From NCBI GenBank assembly GCA_963814355.1, contig CAWFCZ010000018.1, positions 1 to 64,000 on the forward strand: a stretch of 64,000 bases of DNA. The letters run 5' to 3'. Numbering within the stretch: the stretch's first letter is position 1; each line of letters opens with the position of its first letter. The translations under genes and the position numbers were made by a program. Below, piece by piece: positions 26,913 to 33,856 of this stretch. The notes below the pieces were generated by a model, which had not been told where the DNA came from, made no database searches, and saw only the letters and a list, made by a program, of their open reading frames with translations. The stretch comes from JADGOV01 sp963814355 (GTDB lineage: Bacteria; Actinomycetota; Actinomycetes; JADGOV01).

Positions 26913-27962
26913 TCAGGCGAGCAGGAAGTTGAACAGGTAGCCCACGGCCACGATCGAGGAGCCGACCACCGCGATGTAGATCGCGAGTAGCTGCAGCTTG
27001 AGCACGCGGCGGAGCAGGATCATCTCGGGCAGCGAGAGCGCCACGACGGCCATCATGAACGCAAGCAGGGTCCCCATCGGCAGACCCTTCTCGTGCAGCG
27101 ACTCGACCAGCGGCAGGATGCCGGCCGCGTTCGAGTAGAGCGGGATGCCGATACCAACGGCGATGAGGACCGCGAAGGGGTTGCCGGGGCCGGCGTACTG
27201 GGTGAAGAAGTCCTCCGGCGCCCAGCCGTGGATAACCGCGCCGAGCCCGATGCCGACCAGCAGGTAGGGCCAGATCTTGCGCAGGATGGTGCCGACCTCT
27301 TCCGCGCCCATCTGGGCCCGCTGGTTGAAGGTCAACCCGGCGGTGGAGTCGATGACCTGCCCACCGAGCTTGGTCTCGTAGACGAAGGGCTCGACGTACC
27401 GCTCGAGCTTGAGTCGGCCGAGCACCCAGCCCGCCGCGATCGCGATCGCGAGTCCGGCACCGATGTAGGCCAGGGTGATCTTCACTCCGAACAGGGTCAG
27501 CAGCAGGCCGATGGCGATCTCGTTGACCAGGGGGCTGGCGATCAGGAAGCTGAGTGTCACGCCCAGCGGCACTCCTGCCGCGACGAATCCGATGAAGGCC
27601 GGCACCGCGCTGCACGAGCAGAACGGGGTAGCCACCCCGAGCGCGGCGGCCATCACGTTGCCGACGCCTTCGCGGCGCCCGCCGAGCAGCGCTCGGGTGC
27701 GCTCGATGCTCATGTAGGAGCGCAAGATGGTGATCACGAAGATGATCCCCGACAACAACAGACCGATCTTGATCGTGTCGTAGAAGAAGAAGTGCAAAGA
27801 CGAGGTCAACCGGTCCTCGGGCGCCATGCCGAGCACGTCGTAGAACACCGTGTCCCACAGCCGGCCGTTGACCCAGTACGCCAGGACCCACAGCGCCGCT
27901 GCGCCCGCGAGCGACAGGTTCCGGCCCCGCTTGGTGGCGGGCAGGTGTTCGACGATGCTCAT
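26913..27962 (-). CDS. UPF0718/ArsP-like permease
   Basis: 349 residues, about 8 membrane helices. The family signature TPFCSCSAVPAFIGFV holds the conserved Cys residues that in characterised ArsP proteins bind trivalent organoarsenicals for efflux; a second half-repeat has GIGIPLYSNAAGILPLVE. ATG 27962 lies 13 bases after the ArsR stop, with GGTGAT before it. Same operon as ArsR and mini-thioredoxin. Substrate (methylarsenite or another thiol-reactive compound) is inferred. Confidence 0.85.
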   Translation of the reverse strand: MSIVEHLPATKRGRNLSLAGAAALWVLAYWVNGRLWDTVFYDVLGMAPEDRLTSSLHFFFYDTIKIGLLLSGIIFVITILRSYMSIERTRALLGGRREGVGNVMAAALGVATPFCSCSAVPAFIGFVAAGVPLGVTLSFLIASPLVNEIAIGLLLTLFGVKITLAYIGAGLAIAIAAGWVLGRLKLERYVEPFVYETKLGGQVIDSTAGLTFNQRAQMGAEEVGTILRKIWPYLLVGIGLGAVIHGWAPEDFFTQYAGPGNPFAVLIAVGIGIPLYSNAAGILPLVESLHEKGLPMGTLLAFMMAVVALSLPEMILLRRVLKLQLLAIYIAVVGSSIVAVGYLFNFLLA

Positions 27963-27975
27963 CAGATCACCGCGC

Positions 27976-28272
27976 TCAGTCCGCGCCTGGCAGCGCACCC
28001 CGGAGCCGATCCAGGGCATCGTCGGCCAGGGCGTAGTCGACCCAGCGCCCGCGTCGGCTGGTGGTGACCAGTCCGGCCTCGCGCAGCACCTTGAGGTGGT
28101 AGCTCAGCAGGTTCGCCGCGATCGGCACGTGCTCTTGGATGTCGCACACACACGAGGGCGCCTGCGCCAAGCGCTGCAGCACCGTCCACCTGATCGGGTC
28201 GGCCACCGCTGCCAGCAGCGACACCGACGCATCGAGCCGCGAGGCGGTTGCCTTCGCCTGAGCCGAGGTCAT
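27976..28272 (-). CDS. ArsR-family metalloregulator
   Basis: 98 residues from ATG 28272 (a GTG at 28299 in frame would give 107 but would overlap the operator-like repeats). Winged helix: ADPIRWTVLQRLAQ, then SCVCDIQEHVPIAANLLSYHLKVLREAGLV; CVCD matches the arsenite-binding ELCVCDL motif of ArsR. First gene of the minus-strand operon and divergent from the ACR3-like gene; expected to repress both until As(III) binds. Confidence 0.9.
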   Translation of the reverse strand: MTSAQAKATASRLDASVSLLAAVADPIRWTVLQRLAQAPSCVCDIQEHVPIAANLLSYHLKVLREAGLVTTSRRGRWVDYALADDALDRLRGALPGAD

Positions 28273-28276
28273 TATT

Positions 28277-28310
28277 TCAATAGTTCTTGATACAGCCACA
28301 CTTGAAGTGT
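28277..28310. promoter_or_regulatory. Operator-like repeats upstream of arsR
   Basis: Two inverted repeats: TTCAA-N6-TTGAT-like at 28277-28292 and a perfect palindrome ACACTTGAAGTGT at 28298-28310. The first resembles the ATCAA-N6-TTGAT class of ArsR operators. They lie between arsR and the divergent ACR3-like gene, consistent with ArsR autoregulation. Confidence 0.6.
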
Positions 28311-28419
28311 AGGCTCAGAGACGTCGAAGTTCAAGCAACTCAGCGAAGAACTCGAACTGACTTCAGGATCTTTCGAAGCAATCCGGCCTGGATCCCGAGG
28401 ATCATCAGGAAGTGGTCGC

Positions 28420-29469
28420 GTGCAAGCGCTCCAGGAACATCTGAGTCGCTGGCTGATGGCCTACGCGCTGTCCGCGATGGGGCTGGGCCTGGGTCTTGGC
28501 CAGCTGGCCTCGGCCTGGACGACAAGCCACGTCCAGCTGGTGTCCTCAGCCACAACGGCCATGGTCTTCCTGGTGATCTACCCGATGATGGTCGGGCTGA
28601 AGTTCGAAGCGCTGCTCCACGCCGGACACAACATCAAGGGTCTAGCCCTGGCGCTGGCGTTCAACTTCGTGTGGGCACCCCTCCTGGGGCTGGCCCTGGC
28701 GAAGATCTTCCTGCCCGACCCGTTGCTGGCCATCGGGTTCCTGCTGGTCATGGTCGTGCCCTGCTCGAGCATGACCATCGCCTACACCGGACTGGCCAAG
28801 GGCAACGTCGCGCTGGCCACCATGGCGGTGGCACTCAGCTTCGTCGTCGCAATCATTGCCGTGCCCGCGTGGATGCTGGTCTTCGCCTCGGGTTACGACG
28901 TGCAGGTCCCCGTCTCCGACATGCTCACCTCGATCGGCACCGTGCTCATCGCCCCGATGATCCTGGGGTTCGCCACCCGCAAGCTGCTGACCGCCACCAT
29001 TGGTCCCACCCGGTTCGCCCGCCTCCAGCCGGTCTTCCCGATCGCCTCGATGCTGGCCATGTTCGCCATCATCTTCCTCATCTTCTTCGGCAAGGCCGAC
29101 CTGATCATCGACAAGTGGTCCACCGTCCTGCTGCTTCTGGCGCCCAACGCCCTGTTCATCGCGCTCACCCTGCTCGCGGTGACCTGGCTCGACCACCGCC
29201 TGAAGCTGCCCTACGGCGACCACATGGCCGTGGTGTTCGCGTCCACCGGCAAGAACAACGGCACCGCCATCGCGATCGCAGCCACCGCGTTCTCTCCCCT
29301 GGTGGCCGTCCCTGCAGCCACCATGCCGATCTTCCAGGTCCTGCTCCTCATCGGCTACCTCAAGATCGCCGACCGGATCCGCGCCTACTTCACACCCGAG
29401 CCCGGACCCACCCCCTTGCATCCGGGAACTCACCCGGCGAACCACCCACGAAAGAAGGCACGATCATGA
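28420..29469 (+). CDS. ACR3-like arsenite efflux carrier
   Basis: 349 residues, about 10 hydrophobic helices, BASS/ACR3 superfamily. VVPCSSMTIAYTGLAKGNVAL contains the essential membrane Cys equivalent of ACR3 PCTAM, and FASTGKNNGTAIAIAATAF the second conserved crossover region. GTG start with AGGA upstream. Divergent from arsR and overlapping the next gene by ATGA. Expected to export As(III); sequence differs from textbook ACR3 enough that another oxyanion cannot be excluded. Confidence 0.82.
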   Translation: MQALQEHLSRWLMAYALSAMGLGLGLGQLASAWTTSHVQLVSSATTAMVFLVIYPMMVGLKFEALLHAGHNIKGLALALAFNFVWAPLLGLALAKIFLPDPLLAIGFLLVMVVPCSSMTIAYTGLAKGNVALATMAVALSFVVAIIAVPAWMLVFASGYDVQVPVSDMLTSIGTVLIAPMILGFATRKLLTATIGPTRFARLQPVFPIASMLAMFAIIFLIFFGKADLIIDKWSTVLLLLAPNALFIALTLLAVTWLDHRLKLPYGDHMAVVFASTGKNNGTAIAIAATAFSPLVAVPAATMPIFQVLLLIGYLKIADRIRAYFTPEPGPTPLHPGTHPANHPRKKARS

Positions 29470-29858
29470 CCACCACCACCACCGCCGCCGCCGCCGCCGC
29501 GCCCACCCTCGATCAGGTCCTCGCCGGCATGTCCGGCTCGCTCAACGGCACCCTGCCGCCCTCGGTACAGCTGGCCGCCACCGTGATGCCCGACCTCGTG
29601 CTGCGCCACGCCCAGGACAGCGGGTACGCCATGCCCAAAGAGGGCGGCGCACTGACCAACGAGACCCGAACGCTGATCTACCTCGGCGTGGCGCTCGCGA
29701 CCGGCAGCGGCGCGTGCATCGAGGCCATGATGAACAAGGCTAAGGCCCAGGACCTCGACGAAGCCAAGATTCTCGAGACCGTCAAGATCGCCCGCTTCGC
29801 CGAAGCCACCCGTGTCTTCGGAAACGCCGAGATCGTCTTCTCCATGCTCGACAGGTAG
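29466..29858 (+). CDS. Carboxymuconolactone decarboxylase-family protein, ACR3-linked
   Basis: 130 residues; Thr/Ala-rich N-terminus then an AhpD-like helical core (TNETRTLIYLGVALATGSGACIEAMMNKAKA). Only one Cys of the usual CxxC is present (SGACIEAM), so it is unlikely to be a standard peroxidase. Overlaps the ACR3-like gene (ATGA), implying co-translation and a shared task, perhaps thiol handling of the exported metalloid. Role unknown. Confidence 0.8.
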   Translation: MTTTTTAAAAAAPTLDQVLAGMSGSLNGTLPPSVQLAATVMPDLVLRHAQDSGYAMPKEGGALTNETRTLIYLGVALATGSGACIEAMMNKAKAQDLDEAKILETVKIARFAEATRVFGNAEIVFSMLDR

Positions 29859-30117
29859 CGGAGCGACGATGCACCGAAGGAGCTGGCGGCATGATGGTTG
29901 TTTGTCTATATGACGGGGCGCCATTGCGCACCGAGTCCGACCGGGCGGACCACCTCGGGCATCCAACACTGGTGCTCGACTGGTTTGACGATGTCCCGTG
30001 CAGGTGTGGTCGTAACGGCGGAAGGTAAGGGGGTCGACCTCCTCGACGTCAGGCCCAGTGTGCCGCCTACACAAGGCTGCCGAGGCCTTCGGCGACCCCC
30101 ACAGGACGCGGCTCGGA
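29859..30117. other. Spacer between convergent genes
   Basis: No supported gene. Lies between the convergent AhpD-like gene and the broken arsC. Confidence 0.4.
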
Positions 30118-30462
30118 TCAGAAACGTGAGTCGAGCACCGAGGGCGGCAGCTCGAGGTCGGGAACCAGGTCGGTGAGCATGTCCCGGACTCGGCCGTCGA
30201 TGTCGGCGACGATGCCGCGGACGGTCTCCTCGTCCTGGCCGCCTGGGTCGGCGACCGGCCAATCGACGTACTTCACGCCCGGGACGTAGGGGCACTCCTC
30301 GCCGCATCCCAGCGTGATCGCCATGTCGCTGACCGCGACGGTCTCGTGGGTGAGCACCTTGGGGTGCTCATTGGAGGTGTCCAGGCCAAGCTTCTGCAGC
30401 GCCTCCGCCACTTCGGGGTGGATGTGCTCGCCGGGCTGGGTGCCGGCGGACACCAACGCCGG
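30118..30462 (-). pseudogene. arsC: Arsenate reductase (LMW-phosphatase type), N-terminally truncated
   Basis: Reads VSAGTQPGEHIHPEVAEAL, GLDTSNEHPKVLTHE, VSDMAITLGCGEECPYVPG and WPVADPGGQDEETVRGI, matching the thioredoxin-coupled ArsC family including the resolving Cys (GCGEECP) and the Asp of the DPGGQ loop. The first 40 or so residues with the catalytic P-loop Cys-x5-Arg are missing, replaced by an ISL3 transposase fragment. Without the nucleophilic Cys it cannot reduce arsenate. Confidence 0.82.
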
Positions 30463-30475
30463 AACCGAGGCCACG

Positions 30476-30592
30476 AACCGCACGGTCAAGACCGCGGCCC
30501 GGACCGCCCACGGCTTCCGCAACCTCAACAACCAACGCCGCCGGGTACGCTTCGCCTGCACCCGGCAACAACGCCGGGCCACCGCCTGCTGA
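30476..30592 (+). pseudogene. ISL3-family transposase, C-terminal fragment
   Basis: NRTVKTAARTAHGFRNLNNQ is the characteristic end of ISL3-family transposases, followed by a basic tail and a TGA at 30590-30592. Just beyond, CCCCTCAAGTTCGAAGAGCC may be the element's terminal repeat. Its left junction is with arsC, which it truncates. Confidence 0.7.
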
Positions 30593-31220
30593 GGGTGTCA
30601 CTTCCCCCTCAAGTTCGAAGAGCCCGGAAACCCGTAAGAATGGTGAACACCATGTGCCCGACGCGCCACTGGCGGCCAGGGGCGATATCGCCCACCCGAC
30701 GTGGCGCCATAGGCCTGCCCGACCAATGGAGCCAAGACAAATGCCGCACCGTCATCGAGGTCGAAGGTGTTGGGACTGGCTCTTGGTTCGCGTAATCGTC
30801 TTTCTTGGCGCTACCGCCGGGGATGGGGTCGCTTTGGAGAACCGGCCGAGTGTGGGTGGCAGAGGCGGGTTCCCGTCAGTCCCGCCGTTACTAGCAAACG
30901 TGCAAAGTGATCTTGCATGGCTCTTGGCGGCTGGCCCGGAGCAGAGTGCACGCCGCCAGGGTCAAGCGACGTGCCGGGCCGAGGGCTTTCGTGACCGCGC
31001 GGCCCGCGTCCATGAACCTGGCGACCCCGACCGGCCAGATATTGCATACAGCGCCCCGCTGCACGAGTTGGCTGCTGTCGGTGCGTCGGTCGGCGTCATG
31101 GGGCACCGGCCCTTGCGTTCGTGCCGCAAGCGGATCGGTGAACGAGGTGGCCCGAGCTGACCCCCGGCGTGCACGTTCGAGTACGTGACCGATGGTGTTT
31201 GCCCGTAGTCTTGGCTACAG
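30593..31220. other. About 600 bp without a supported gene
   Basis: Open frames here are inconsistent with actinobacterial codon bias and match nothing I know; no tRNA-like cloverleaf seen. The last 20 bases contain TACAGT eight bases before the antitoxin ATG, which fits a -10 box for a leaderless transcript. Confidence 0.5.
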
Positions 31221-31227
31221 TACCGGC

Positions 31228-31497
31228 ATGACCGCTGTACCACTAGGTGAAGCCCGTGACCGGCTCTCGGAGTTTGTCGCGGAGGTGGAGCGCACCCACG
31301 AAAGGGTCACGATCACTCGCCACGGCCATCCAGCCGCCGTGCTGATCTCGGCCGACGATCTCGCCTCGATCGAGGAGACCCTAGAGATTCTCGGAACCCC
31401 AGGCGCCGTGGACGCGATCCGGGAGGGACAGGCGGATGCGACCGCCAAGCGATTCGCTGATAACGACGACATCAAAGCCCGCTACGGGATCGCGTGA
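31228..31497 (+). CDS. Phd/YefM-type antitoxin
   Basis: 89 residues. PLGEARDRLSEFVAEVERTH and VTITRHGHPAAVLISADDLASIEETLEIL are the Phd/YefM DNA-binding core; the C-terminal acidic tail would wrap the toxin. ATG 31228 with an apparent -10 (TACAGT) only eight bases upstream and no Shine-Dalgarno, suggesting a leaderless mRNA. Overlaps the toxin start (GTGA). Expected to autorepress with the toxin. Confidence 0.9.
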   Translation: MTAVPLGEARDRLSEFVAEVERTHERVTITRHGHPAAVLISADDLASIEETLEILGTPGAVDAIREGQADATAKRFADNDDIKARYGIA

Positions 31498-31760
31498 GCG
31501 AACCCTTCCGGATCCAGATCACCGCTCGCGCCGCCCGCGACCTGCGGAGACTGCCGGAGAAGATCGCTGCGGCCTGCGTCGAATTCATCTTCGGGCCGCT
31601 CTCGGCGAACCCCCGACGGGTGGGAAAGCCGCTCCGGGAAGAGCTCGCCGGTCTACGGTCTGCTCGCCGCGGCGACTACCGCGTCGTCTACGTGATCGTC
31701 GAGGACGAACGCCGCGTAGAGATCCTTCACATCGACCGACGAAGCGACATCTACCGATAG
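31494..31760 (+). CDS. RelE/ParE-superfamily toxin
   Basis: 88 residues, GTG start overlapping the antitoxin stop. RIQITARAARDLRRLPEKI, KPLREELAGLRSARRGDYRVVY and VEILHIDRRSDIYR are the RelE fold with the basic and Tyr/Arg residues used for ribosome-dependent mRNA cleavage. Full length, so the module looks intact. Confidence 0.9.
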   Translation: MSEPFRIQITARAARDLRRLPEKIAAACVEFIFGPLSANPRRVGKPLREELAGLRSARRGDYRVVYVIVEDERRVEILHIDRRSDIYR

Positions 31761-31810
31761 CTGGCCGCCTTCGCCGAGCCCCACAGACCGCTGCTCCGTA
31801 GCGCGATCAA

Positions 31811-32587
31811 CTACCGGAGCTTGTGACCAGGGCTGCGTGGTTGAACATCAGGTTGCGCAGTAGGGGGAACGGATCGGCTGGTGTCGACCTCGGCGGCAAT
31901 CTGTACGTCGCGCCCGTAGCCCTCCTCGGCGAGCTCCCGTCCGCTTGCCGAGGCCAAAAGTCCCTCGGACACGTGGTCTGCCGCGGCCAGCCAGGCAGCG
32001 CGGGCCGCAGTCGCCTCGGGTGACGGCCTCGACCAGCCCAGCCGGGCCAGGCGGTCTACGACAATCCCCGCACCCCACAAGTCCTCGACCGCCAGCCGGA
32101 GCCCACCACCGGCCCAGTGTTCCCCTGCCGCGACGATGGCGACGCTCGCCGCGTCGGGGTTCCAACGCGACGCGACCCAGTCGGTGACCGCGGTGGCGTT
32201 GCGCAAGCTGGCCCCGAGACACACCAACGTCGCCTCCGCGAGGTGGTGGGCGATTGTCGACCCGTTCGGCGAAGGCAGAACGACCCGGGCAGGTAGCGGC
32301 CTGGCGCGTAGCGTGACCGGGGACAGGCTGATCTGACCGGGGCCAGCGCCGGCTCGGCCGACCGCCAGAACCGCGCCCTGCTGGCGCGCGAACACGGCCG
32401 CTGACTCGTCGTTCCAGGAGTAGGGCAGCACCACGGTGCCCGCGTCGAGCGCCACGCTGAGCGTGGTCGTGAACGACAGCACATCGACCACCACGGCGAT
32501 GTCCGCGGTATCGGCGACCGCCTTCGCCCCGTCCAGGCCCCAGTCGACTCGGACTGTGTAGGAGCGCTGTCCGTGCCCTGGAATCAC
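31811..32587 (-). CDS. 2-phosphosulfolactate phosphatase-like (ComB family)
   Basis: 258 residues. ComB fold: IAVVVDVLSFTTTLSVAL, VVLPSPNGSTIAHHL, LGASLRNATAVTDWV, AAGEHWAGGGLRLAVEDL. In methanogens the enzyme makes sulfolactate for coenzyme M; in actinomycetes it is a generic Mg-dependent phosphatase of unknown substrate. GTG start. The last 20 residues (PPTAQPDVQPRSPGHKLR) look out of frame: a one-base shift at the five-C run near 31868-31876 would restore PLLRNLMFNHAALVTSS. Either a natural frameshift or a sequencing error. Confidence 0.75.
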   Translation of the reverse strand: MIPGHGQRSYTVRVDWGLDGAKAVADTADIAVVVDVLSFTTTLSVALDAGTVVLPYSWNDESAAVFARQQGAVLAVGRAGAGPGQISLSPVTLRARPLPARVVLPSPNGSTIAHHLAEATLVCLGASLRNATAVTDWVASRWNPDAASVAIVAAGEHWAGGGLRLAVEDLWGAGIVVDRLARLGWSRPSPEATAARAAWLAAADHVSEGLLASASGRELAEEGYGRDVQIAAEVDTSRSVPPTAQPDVQPRSPGHKLR

Positions 32588-32920
32588 CGGATCAGTATGT
32601 GGCAGCAGGCAGCGGGGGTCTCTCGGAGCGTGTTGAGCTGGTCGAGTGCGCTGTGGACGTCCTGCTATGAAGCAGCATCCGGAAACCGAGCAGCAGTTCG
32701 GCCGGTGACACCGGCCTTCCGCCTCGGTCTTCTTGCCCTGGGCGACTCGCGGTGAGCGGCTCCGGCGTCCTCCATGTACAGGGGGCTGAGCAGTGCGTAA
32801 ACCGAGCCGCGCGAGTTCGGCGGCCGTGTGTAGCGGTTGTGGCCGCCGGCTGGGGCCGCAAGCGCCAGTGTTCCTCGGGGCGACAACCCGCGCTGTCAGC
32901 CAGCCGGCGCTTCGCTCAGC
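32588..32920. other. No gene between comB-like and SDR genes
   Basis: About 330 bp with no supported coding sequence; presumably carries the promoter for the comB-like gene. Confidence 0.4.
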
Positions 32921-33751
32921 TCAGTCCGTCGGGGTGAACAGCGGGTCGTCCTCGCCGTACGGTACGAGTCGCAGCACGCGGCCGTCCGAAGCCAGAATCC
33001 CCTCAGCCCGGTCGGCCAAGGTGGCCACGTCGTCGGTGGCGTGCAGGAACCGACCGGAGAGCAGGTCGAGCCGACCGGAGGCGAGGGCCAGGACCAGCGC
33101 CGCGGTGCGTTCGGCCGGTACCCACTCGCGGTCCGGGACATCGGCCCAGCGGGTCATGCCTCGGGTCATCTCGGTGCGCACCAGACCGGGGCTGACGTCG
33201 AAGACCGAGACGCCGGTGCCATCCAGGCCGGCGCGCAGGGAGTCGGTGAGCCGGCACAGCGCCCCCTTCGACACCGCGTAACCGACGTAGCCCGACGTCG
33301 GGGTGACTCCCAGCAGGCTGGTGAGGTTGACGATCCGCCCGCGGCGCCGGCGCACCATGTCCGGCAGCACGGCCGCGGCGTACATCAACGGCCCGCGCAG
33401 GTTGGTCTCGATCACCGACCAGGTCTCCTCGACGTCGGATTCCCACAGCGCGGTATCGGTCGCCTCTGTCCGACCGGCGCCGTTGACCAGCAGGTCGATC
33501 GGGCCCAGGCGCTGCTCGACCTGGGGCAGCAACCGGGCCAGGGCCGAGGAGTCGGTGACGTCGACCGCGAAGCCCAGCGCCGGCGCGTGCCGTGCCTCGA
33601 CCTGAGCTACGGTCTCCCGCACCTGCGTCCCGGTCCGGGAGATCACCGCGATGCCCATACCGGCCTGGGCCAGCGCGAGGGCGACAGCCCGGCCGATGCC
33701 CCGGCCGCCGCCGGTCACGATCGCGACCTGCCCGCTCAGCTCCCCGCCCAT
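32921..33751 (-). CDS. SDR-family oxidoreductase
   Basis: 276 residues, classical short-chain dehydrogenase. NAD(P) motif VTGGGRGIGRA (residues about 12-22), NGAG, catalytic Ser in IVNLTSLLGVT and YAVSK (Tyr and Lys), then SPGLVRTEMTRG. ATG start. Follows pheT by about 100 bp on the same strand. Substrate unknown. Confidence 0.88.
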   Translation of the reverse strand: MGGELSGQVAIVTGGGRGIGRAVALALAQAGMGIAVISRTGTQVRETVAQVEARHAPALGFAVDVTDSSALARLLPQVEQRLGPIDLLVNGAGRTEATDTALWESDVEETWSVIETNLRGPLMYAAAVLPDMVRRRRGRIVNLTSLLGVTPTSGYVGYAVSKGALCRLTDSLRAGLDGTGVSVFDVSPGLVRTEMTRGMTRWADVPDREWVPAERTAALVLALASGRLDLLSGRFLHATDDVATLADRAEGILASDGRVLRLVPYGEDDPLFTPTD

Positions 33752-33856
33752 TGGTCACCTCCGGTGCGCGTCGGTCGGTGCCTGCCAGGCACGGGTCGAT
33801 GCCTGCCGGGCATCGAACGACCTCCCGGCGGGCCGATCAATGCCCGGCCCACAGCG

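Noticed and set aside
30654..31160. Overlapping open frames of up to 168 codons on both strands in the gap after the ISL3 fragment
   Set aside because: No homology recognised, poor codon bias, no ribosome binding site; treated as chance frames.
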